Positions 56,377 to 64,000 of a DNA stretch of 64,000 nucleotides are shown here, piece after piece. Positions within the stretch are counted from its first letter, which is position 1. Each line of letters begins with the position of its first letter. The notes below the pieces were generated by a model. It was given only the letters and a program-made list of their open reading frames with translations, ran no database searches and had not been told where the DNA came from. The position numbers were made by a program, and so were the translations under genes. The DNA lies in assembly GCA_947579665.1 (NCBI GenBank), contig OX388343.1, positions 89,384,254 through 89,448,253 of the forward strand, read 5' to 3'. This stretch comes from Sympetrum striolatum (taxonomy: Eukaryota; Arthropoda; Insecta; Odonata; Libellulidae).

Positions 56377-56491
56377 GCGTGATTGTTGCCGGTTGTGGTA
56401 ACGGGAAAATAGGCACTGTTGGGCAGAGTACGAGGTAGCCATTTTCCTCGGAAAGACGTTGCAGAGTCATGTGTTGAATAAAAACGTTACA
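56326..56491 (+). repeat. 3' LTR (166 bp)
   Basis: Identical to the 5' LTR by eye. Its first 51 bases encode the last residues and stop codon of gag-pol. The target duplication TCTA follows. Confidence 0.95.
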
Positions 56492-56761
56492 TCTACATCA
56501 CTCAGTTGCTTTCGTATTGTTGCAGTCTTGAAAGTGACCATTCTAAAAGTAAATGAATTTTACCTTTTTCTTCATCCTGTTCTAAAAGTCAATTTAAAAA
56601 TTCCATCCTTCAGTTTATGGCTGTAGGATGGGTCTGATTAATGTCGACAAAAATTTAATCCCATCATTGTTTTTTTAATACCCATCATTATCAATAATTC
56701 TCTCAGTATATCTTTGTCGATACACAAGTGCTTACTTACATTATTCTTACTCTTATAGAAT

Positions 56762-56833
56762 TGATAAAAACACTTTGTAATTTCCACAATAAAACTTTTG
56801 TTTTATTGTGGAAAATACAAAGTGTTTTTATCA
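56762..56833. repeat. Perfect-type hairpin, 34-bp stem, 4-nt loop
   Basis: TGATAAAAACACTTTGTAAT and what follows pairs with the next 34 nt with a single A/A mismatch, closing on a TTTT loop. It may be a minimal fold-back element. It resembles a small-RNA precursor in shape, but the stem is too perfect and too AT-rich to call a microRNA. Confidence 0.7.
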
Positions 56834-56839
56834 TTTCTA

Positions 56840-59655
56840 AATGTCGTTCCACGAAGTACGGCCAGAGAACTTAGATTTTATTCTTACTCTTATCTTTACA
56901 ACTGATATGCTAGATTCGTATTATCGTTTTCCACATGAAATATTGCCTTAACTCCTTCCATGGACCGGAAATTCTGTTAGTTGGAAAATATTTATCTTCT
57001 AAACCGGTAATTGTTTAGATTAGATTTGTTTTCTTGCAATCATTTTTGTTGTATTTCCCATCGTGGGTCATGCTGTTTTTTGTGGAACAATCGTCTAAGG
57101 CAAGGCTCTGTTTTCGTCCACCCAAATAACTTCATTTGGTGTCACCGTTGAGAAGTGGACTGCAACTTTACTCACTCACGTCAAAGGAGTCTCTTTATTT
57201 GAATGTGCGTGACGAGCAGCTGTTGTGTTAGCAACGGGGCTTGTTTACATTTTCCCGCCTTTCGCTTCGGGCCGCTCGAAATCTTCTGAAACTTTGTACG
57301 GATGTGCCTGATAACTCACCCTAGTGCCAAATATTTTTTCAAACACATTGAATAAATTTTGTGGGAAGATGATCATCCGAAATAACCTTTTAAAAATCGT
57401 ATATTAATTTTGGTTGCCTGCACCTGTTCTGGTTGACGTGGGTAAAGCTAATACTATCCTGATTTGGAGCGTGATTGGAATATTTTCCTGTTTGGCCTGC
57501 TACTTTCCTAATGTTTTTCATCTTGATAAATTTCACAGTATTACGATTTCCTCGATTTTTTTCCTTACCGGTCACGACGTTACAGCCGTCCATTCGGTAA
57601 ATTCCAGTAACGCGTCATTTTCACGCTTTAAAAATGGAAGAGAAAGGGTAAGCGGTAACCCATCGTTTATTAATTAAGAATCAGTAAAATATTATTAATT
57701 TTGATTAGCTGTTACTTCAGAGAAGTGGCGTTGTTTGGACGATAAAGTAATACTTAGTCATGATAACTTACTCTGAATCAGAAGTAGGTGATTATTAGCA
57801 ACCCCCTATGCACGATTTCTGTAGCTTCCAATTGACGATCTCTAACATCGATCTGGAATTAACCATTCCGAAATAACGGTACCCCGCGAGGTAAGTTCAC
57901 TATAAATTTGAGAAACGAGGAAGTTAATATTGCTTGAACTACAGCACGGGAAAAATTATTCAGATTTTAGCCCCCAATATGAACTGATTTTTATATGACC
58001 ATCTAGCAGATTACTTATATTAAAACTGTTTTCTGAATTTTGCGAATTCTATTAGCTACAGAACATGTAGGGCTTCCGTAACACCTTTTCTAACTCTATT
58101 GTCCTGCAAATATTTTGACAAATTTAAGTAAATTACAATATTTTAATCTTATTCACTTTTGCTTACGTTTACGGAATGGTCGAAAAACATGTGCAAGCAT
58201 TTCTTTAACAGAATACAAGCGGATTTATAACTTGACGCAAGATGAAATTCTTATCAATTATGGTGCCTCAAGATTTTATTAGACTCTCAATACTTTTTCA
58301 ATTTTTATAAGGATAATGATCCTGCTGATGGATATTTGTTTTTGTTTCCTTGTTCAAGAATGAAGTTGATGTATGCTTATATGATTGTATGCATATATGA
58401 TGATCTGCAGAATATCTGTTTGTAATAAATTACATAATTGATGTATCTAATAAATATATTTTTACTTGATATGTAAAAATTTATGTTGTATATTGTTATT
58501 TTAAGTCGGCCAATTACGGATTGTGATTTATAGACGTTTAAATTTTGATTTAATATTTCGTTTATTGTTGCTTCTGTTGATTCTAGGCACTTTCATATAT
58601 TTTGTAATAGAGTAAACATTTTTTTTGGTGATTACTTTGTTGGAAGCCTTCCTAGCGCTTCGGGCTTTTGATAGTCCATAAATGCGCCCCATTTGGTTTC
58701 TGCTCCACGCCATGCAATTTGTTTTCAATAGATTTTTCCATAGGGTCCATTCAACCTTAAATTGGCGTGAAAATTTTCTCAGATTAATTTCCAAGTATAC
58801 GTCGACGGAAACAATGAAAACGTTTTTATGAAACATGAAAACTTACTTCACTTAAAGAGGCCGACGGTACTTCCGGTCGAAATCCGTTAATAAACGACTG
58901 GCAAAACTCGAAATATCTCACTATTCATAAACCAACTGATTGATTTATCATAAAGAAAGTAATAGCTATTAAGAGCAATTTCTGTTGTTTCTAATGCTGC
59001 TTAGGGATATTAAGTGAGCATGCCGATCTGTATTATTGTAGAATGGGGTTCAAAGACTAATTAGTCATGGGGGACGACGTCTAATGTCATTGTGCCTCTA
59101 ATAGGTCTCCATGGAACCTTAACTAAAAACAATTAAGCGCAAACGTTATTGCTTGTGGCTTTCGATAATTATGTTTTTGCTATTTTTAGGTGACGACACT
59201 TAAAGAAATATACTTGGTTAGCTAGGCCTTCCTTTTAGTGTCGACATGAAGAACTTGTATCAAGTAACGCCACAGTATGTTAATTTTTTAAGTGATTCGT
59301 TCATCAAGTATAATGCATTTTTTTATACACGAATTACCAAAAGAGCGCCTTTTAATTAAATCGCATAAGTCATTTTTCCCTACGGTCTCCAAGTACATAT
59401 ATTTTCATCACGGAAACATTTTCATAAATGTATGCTCGTCACGCTCTCCTGACCCTCGCCGAGAATAATTAGTTTCTCGATTTTTTCCTGCTGTCATTCT
59501 GCAATCATGTTGTGCTAGGTAAACCTCAACATAACTGATTTTCACGAATTATCTTGCTTTTTCTCTCTTGTGAACGCATGCACTGGAAACTCACCTGTTT
59601 GACTCCTCTGATTTTACCGCAAACCAAAAAGTAATATCACTGACTCCTCAGTTAG
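56840..59655. other. Non-coding stretch
   Basis: No recognised gene or repeat. Short open frames at 57414-57677 and 58528-58836 have no motifs. Confidence 0.4.
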
Positions 59656-59656
59656 C

Positions 59657-59658
<2 letters not shown>

Positions 59659-59713
<55 letters not shown>
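59659..59713. repeat. (TG)n microsatellite
   Basis: About 27 uninterrupted TG units. Confidence 0.98.
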
Positions 59714-59715
<2 letters not shown>

Positions 59716-59723
59716 TTAATATA

Positions 59724-60123
59724 TTTTTATATCACCGGTTGATTAGGAGTTATTCGTGAAATACCGATAAACCGGAAGTAGCTGTTATCTACTTTGTGGG
59801 CGCTCTAACTTAAAAACTATTCATTATATCAACACCAAATTTCATATATAGTATTTTGGTTAGTATTTTTAGAGTTGATTAGTTTTTGGAGTAAATCGGT
59901 TAACCCGAAGTTGAGCTTCATTCTTCAAAGCCCATATCCGGTTTCCAAAATATCTCCATAAATATAATATTTAGGTATATACTATTATTTGTAAAAGTTT
60001 TAGAAAATAAAATTTACTATAACTTTTGGTTGAAATATATTTTTGTATCACTGATTGTGTAGGAGTTATTCATGAAATACTGATAAACCGGAAGTAGCTG
60101 ATTATGTACTTAGTGGGCGCTCT
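59724..60123. repeat. Pair of about 83-bp direct repeats
   Basis: 59724-59807 and 60041-60123 share GAGTTATTC.TGAAATAC, GATAAACCGGAAGTAGCTG and GTGGGCGCTCT in the same order, about 317 bp apart. A weaker third echo (GGAGTAAATCGGTTAACCCG, near 59889) lies between them. This suggests a decayed tandem repeat or the tail of a transposon. The first copy begins just after the TG microsatellite. Confidence 0.7.
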
Positions 60124-60759
60124 GGGCTTTATGGGCGAAAGGCCAATTTCATCGTTTTTCATCGATCATGTCCCGTAAAACATTATTTATCATGTTTTTG
60201 GCGTCAAAGATAATATATAATATTAATCACTCATATTCCAAGTTTAGATGGAATATAGAGTTCGAAATTACTGCGGTAGATAAATATTTACATCTTATAT
60301 ATATGGAGAAAGTCATGTGCTGGCCACATCAGATTTTTAATTTGTATGATGAAGGGTTAGGAAGGAAGAGGTTTTATGGTCTCATTTTGCCCTGAATAAA
60401 TTCCTTTTATATTATTATGATTGTGTCAGTATGAATACTACTGAGGTATGAGCGATGCTGAATAATGGTATTCGTGTCTCCTTTGTCGGATGCTATGAAA
60501 AGTATTATTCACAGGGTCTTTTGCTAAATTACGAGGATATTTTCTACCGGGCATGCTGGCTAAGTTAGGAAAGCACCTCACTGCCTCATCCCCTCTCCGA
60601 AGCTAATGATGAGGGGGTTGAAGACCCAAGCAATGAGGGCCGATGACTTTGCGTATAGCTTGGACAATCGAGATGCGTTTTAGATTGCAGCAGAAACGTC
60701 AATTCATTGCCCCTCTTTTGAATTTGCCGCTCGGGTGATCGAGCATCTTATTAGAGACC

Positions 60760-61225
60760 GGCAACATTCGCTCTACATTTTGCAATTTTTAAATTTCCCG
60801 TCCGATTTGGTGAAAACAGGCCTCCGGAGTGAGAGAATCGAGGCCAAGAGTGAGTGAAGGGGAAACGGTCGCAAGTGGGAGATGCAGAGAGCGGAACAGG
60901 CAACGGGTGGCGGGTCAGTTGAACAGAGTAGGCGCTCCGCACAGCATCGGAGAAAGCTCTCGCCTCTCAATGAAACCGTGAGCGAATCCCATCAGTTTGG
61001 CGTCCCCTTTGGATCAGCGTCTGTTTTCTGTCCTCCGCGCGTGTGTGAATCTTTGTTTTCGGCGACATCCCGGACATACCCATGCTGGGCGTCCGCTCTG
61101 CGGTTTTTATCGTTGGAAGTCCAAAGGGAAATAAGTGTTGGTCACCTCTGGGTGTCGTGAATTTTGATCCGCTCGTGAAGGAAAGGCTGAATAGAGAGCT
61201 CCCCGCGACACATGTGAAAGACCGG
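60760..61225 (+). promoter_or_regulatory. Candidate promoter and 5' UTR exon of the ATP7 gene
   Basis: A GC- and CpG-richer block in AT-rich DNA contains initiator-like TCAGTT strings (near 60915 and 60993) and ends at a good donor (CGG/GTATGT, GT at 61226-61227). It lies about 2.5 kb before the exon with the ATP7 start codon, which itself has an acceptor just before the ATG and so needs an upstream 5' UTR exon. Open frames on both strands have no family motifs. The link to ATP7 is inference. Confidence 0.35.
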
Positions 61226-61559
61226 GTATGTGTTTTGAAGGCTGTTGGAATTGCCTTTGATTGCTAGGGGTGATGGATGTATGGGATGATGGCTGTTTTG
61301 ATTTTGCTACCATATCCTGATGGGGCGACTATTTTTCGTTGTGTTTTAGTGCAAGAGAGAGACATTTCTTTCTTCGATTTACTTTTATTTTAGTCTTGCG
61401 AATAAATATAAGCTTCTGATATCCAAGTGGTGCTTATCAACCATTCAAGTCTCCATTATAAAGTGTTCTCGTATACTCTAAATTTAAGGTGATATTCTTC
61501 AGGTTGTTGTGTCGCTCTTACGTACATTGTTCCTGTGCAGTGAAAAAAGCAAGGGTGTA

Positions 61560-61650
61560 TGAACTACCTCATATATCTTGCTTATCGTCTTGCCCTTCCC
61601 AAGTTGCCCATGGGGAAGGGATGAGGTTCAAACCGGCCTTCGGGCTGAGT
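61560..61650. repeat. Dispersed SINE-like repeat (family 3), copy 3
   Basis: ACTACCTCA at the front and GAGGTTCAAACCGGCCTTCG with GGCTGA at the end parallel the copy at 38764-38850. It lies in the presumed first intron of ATP7. Confidence 0.45.
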
Positions 61651-61699
61651 GAGTTCTGCCGTTATATAGGTTTTTTAATAGACAAATTGGTGTGATTTG

Positions 61700-63000
61700 G
61701 AGACTTTTAGAGGTTACAGCATGTTTTCCCCTGCTGTTCACTTCAGAATCACCATCAGAATATATTAACTCACGCTGATTTGTTTTGCGTTCTCACATTT
61801 TTAACCTTGCTGTATAAAATATTCAAAAAGTATATTTGTAGCGCTAGTTCCCTAATTGTGAAATGTTGTCGTCCTCTGTGCTTTAAGAGTATTCCGTTAT
61901 GACTATTTTATTAAGGATTTTTCAATTAAAGAAGTTTCCGCTATTATGAAAAGTAAAAGTGTGTATTTTCCTTTATATTCTGGAACAGAGAAAGCTTTCT
62001 CCTTTTAAATGTGTTTTTTTGATTGATTTTTGGATTTCATTAGATATATACATCATGGGGAGCTTCGTATGCTATGTCCCTCTGCATTTTATAATATATT
62101 AGTTTGACTGAGCTCTTTCTTCAGACAAACATTTGCTTCACCCCTGTATTTAATACCAATAATATTCGTCGCTCGATTTTTTAATGAAAGATAAAGTTAT
62201 AAGATTATCATTCTATCCAGCTCTATCGGACTTACTTTACGAATTAAACTCTTAGGCGCTGGTTTCTTGTGCCTTGATAATTTCTTAACCCGGTATTGAG
62301 AGCCGATTTTCCGATGATGGGTGCTATATTTTCTTCAATTATGGACTCTCTCGGTTAGATTATTTTCTTTCGATTTTAATTCTCATTAATGGATTTATGC
62401 GAAAGCCGAAAAGAAATGCTTTCTTTCACTCGGTGAATAAATTCGTTTTCTTGTGTGCAATTTCGATTTAAGAAAAATCAACTAAGGCTTGATGGCTTCA
62501 CAGCAATATGTGGCTTAATTACACATGTGGCTTTCCCACTAATAAAGGTTCCTCTCCGCTGGAAAACCCACTATTTTAAACATAGGAGGAGGAGATATAG
62601 AATCAAAGTTGTTGGGTTGATGGAAAGTTAGATTGCATCTCACGTGCATCACATCACTTTTCTGTGTTAAATTGATAAGGAATGCTTTTCATTTTGCTAG
62701 TTTCTTATTGTGATGCAAATTATATGCATCATCATGTATCATTCCTTCGCATGGAAGGTCTTTTAATGGTATTTCTCCACCTCTGTTCAGTACATCTCTA
62801 CAGTTCATTGCCACCTCTCATCTCTATGTTGTGCAAGAACTGGTACCTTCCTTCTACTATTCCCTCTATCCTGCTTCGAGCAAGTTTTGCCTCCTTAGCA
62901 TATGACTTTCAAGTTTTTCCTACCCTGTCATCTCCTGCTCATATTTATTCTCGTCAATTCTTAGGAAAGGGTTTGGGTAACTTGGCATGTAAAGGAAAAA
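61700..63000. other. Presumed ATP7 intron, no other gene recognised
   Basis: A 153-codon frame at 62682-63143 has a hydrophobic, low-complexity translation. It runs through a SINE tail and one arm of a fold-back repeat, so I do not call it a gene. Confidence 0.4.
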
Positions 63001-63030
63001 TCCCAAGGAAAAACGGACTTGAAAAAAACA
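63001..63030 (-). mobile_element. SINE (family 2) tail fragment
   Basis: TCCCAAGGAAAAACGG then CTTGAAAAAAA matches the tail of the SINE at 9207-9234 at 27 of 28 positions. Only the tail is present, as in a 5'-truncated copy. Confidence 0.6.
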
Positions 63031-63141
63031 CATCAATTCTTCTTAGAACTTCTTGTTTTTTTATCCTATCATGCCAACTTACTTCCTGTATCTTTCTTCA
63101 TGTTAAATATTGTAAAACATTACATGGTCGAATTTCATATT

Positions 63142-63249
63142 AAAAACTTTTAATAACGAAGTGAAAAGATAAAACTTGTAAAATTCCAATTCCAATATTT
63201 GTGGAGTTTGTTCAAGTTTTATCTTTTGACTTTATCATTAAAAGCTTTT
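63142..63249. repeat. Fold-back repeat, arms of about 36 bp
   Basis: AAAACTTTTAATAACGAAGT with AAAAGATAAAACTTG is matched inversely by CAAGTTTTATCTTTTGACTT with ATCATTAAAAGCTTTT, with small indels. The loop is about 40 nt. It is probably a MITE in the ATP7 intron. Confidence 0.65.
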
Positions 63250-63722
63250 TCTTTATTTTCTTATTTTCAAGTTTCTGACCCATAAAGTTCCACATTCTGT
63301 ACTTCAACATCTGTTCATTATATTTGGCTACCTCCATATCAAGAGGAAACTATCATACTTGCAATGAAAGTCAATAAAAGTATTTCCTGAAAAGTGAACT
63401 GAATTGAGTGGAAAGAATCATATCAAACGTTGAAGGGGAACTTTTAAAATTTAGCATGTCTTAATTTGAATCTATCACATCATTGAATGTAAATATTATT
63501 CACACTTAATGTGATTTATACATCAAAATAAATCTAAAGCAAAAACTGTAAATCTAAAGCAAAAATTGTATCTCTGTTGAATATTTTTGCAATATCTGCT
63601 AGTATTCTTAGAGATTTATGTAAGCAATGCGAAGTAACCAAATCTTGCAATGTGCTTTTAACATGGATGTAATGTTGATAATAGTGCACAAACTTTAACT
63701 TCAATTTCCTTTCTTTTTCTAG

Positions 63723-63888
63723 CTCAATGTTGGGTAACAAAGGCTATCAGTCCCTGCAACAGGATGAATCAGACACAGAATCCAATTCAGCCTCAGGGGT
63801 GTTGCAGGTGAATGGCATGACATGTCAGTCATGTGTTCGTAGCATTGAAGAAAGGATAGGAGGGGAGCCTGGAGTACATAAGATAAAG
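63723..63888 (+). CDS. ATP7: Copper-transporting P-type ATPase (ATP7), first coding exon
   Basis: A pyrimidine-rich acceptor (TTTCCTTTCTTTTTCTAG) ends at 63722. The ATG at 63727 follows four bases later, and the frame runs 54 codons to a strong donor (AAG/GTGAGT, GT at 63889) in phase 0. Residues 24-54 form the start of a heavy-metal-associated (HMA) domain: LQVNGMTCQSCVRSIEERIG with GMTCxxC at 30-36 (C33 and C36 bind Cu(I)), then GVHKIK. The next exon would be expected to open with the VSL-type strand. ATP7 proteins pump copper from cytosol into the Golgi lumen or out of the cell, and N-terminal HMA domains take copper from the Atox1 chaperone. GVHxIK after the helix fits HMA1 of ATP7A/B-type proteins. 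The first 23 residues are acidic and polar, as is usual. Only this exon lies in the window, so the ATPase core is not seen. A short chaperone is less likely because of the N-terminal extension and exon structure. Confidence 0.85.
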
Positions 63889-64000
63889 GTGAGTGTGTAT
63901 GGCATTATCATTTCTTATCCTCAGCATTACTTATTCAATATCCTGTATGATAATCATCTGAAAGCATGTTCATTGCTAGGAATTGAAATACACTTGAAAT
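63889..64000 (+). other. Start of the next ATP7 intron
   Basis: AT-rich sequence after the donor at 63889, cut by the window end. Confidence 0.7.

Larger units (their letters stand above)
51296..56491 (+). mobile_element. Intact Ty3/gypsy-type LTR retrotransposon, 5.2 kb
   Basis: The element has two 166-bp LTRs that I find identical base for base, a 4-bp target duplication (TCTA), a tRNA-Leu primer-binding site, one uninterrupted gag-pol ORF of 1618 codons and a polypurine tract next to the 3' LTR. The order protease, RT, RNase H, integrase defines Ty3/gypsy (Metaviridae). No envelope-type ORF follows pol. Identical LTRs and the open frame point to a very recent insertion, and the copy may still be active. 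Its base composition is much more GC-rich than the flanks. Confidence 0.97.

Noticed and set aside
62682..63143. 153-codon ORF before the ATP7 exon
   Set aside because: It crosses a SINE tail and one arm of a fold-back repeat. The translation is hydrophobic and low in complexity with no known motif.
63534..63740. Minus-strand ORF overlapping the ATP7 exon start
   Set aside because: It is antisense to the acceptor and start of the recognised ATP7 exon and has no motif.

Overview
This is a stretch of nuclear DNA from an arthropod, most likely an insect. It is AT-rich, gene-poor and full of mobile elements: non-LTR retrotransposons, tRNA-derived SINEs, a hAT DNA transposon, several MITE-like fold-back elements and an intact Ty3/gypsy-type LTR retrotransposon. 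There are no bacterial-style operons. Splice sites look canonical and introns appear long. I could not identify the species from sequence alone.

Only one host gene is recognised with confidence. At 63723-63888 an exon carries a start codon and the first metal-binding (HMA, GMTCxxC) domain of a copper-transporting P-type ATPase of the ATP7 family. It is read on the + strand and the gene continues beyond the window. A GC-richer block at about 60760-61225 that ends in a good splice donor may be its 5' UTR exon and promoter. A few other exon-like pieces (241-544, 5447-5486, 10002-10217, 49213-49311 and a minus-strand ORF at 41931-42233) are listed at low confidence.

Layout: 1-15790 is intron or intergenic sequence with MITEs (1837-2006, 7941-8136), SINEs (3253-3362, 9207-9312, 13808-13918) and LINE remnants (11040-11360 and 14034-14760). 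15791-30546 is a 14.8-kb complex repeat array, the most unusual part of the window. 30547-51295 is AT-rich sequence with a minisatellite, fold-back elements, a possible hammerhead-ribozyme motif, SINEs, a LINE remnant and a 564-bp MITE. 51296-56491 is the intact LTR retrotransposon, with identical 166-bp LTRs, a tRNA-Leu primer site and one 1618-codon gag-pol ORF. 56492-64000 leads into the ATP7 exon.

The array at 15791-30546 is built of about 1.1-kb units. Each unit has six diverged monomers of about 140-178 bp, and every monomer centres on one short stem-loop whose loop carries a TTCGA core that fits the Pol III/TFIIIC B-box (GWTCRANNC). By eye I count ten units and 60 such hairpins, about 52 with an intact B-box. 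Three units read +, then five read - (a tail-to-tail macro-palindrome). A further head-to-head pair sits inside a 5.6-kb hAT element, which itself split one of the minus units and left an 8-bp target duplication (CCAGAGAG). That nested pair is flanked by 36-bp terminal inverted repeats and GATA/TATC microsatellites, so the family appears to be mobile. Its architecture recalls Foldback and Helentron/HINE-type elements, but I recognise no described family.
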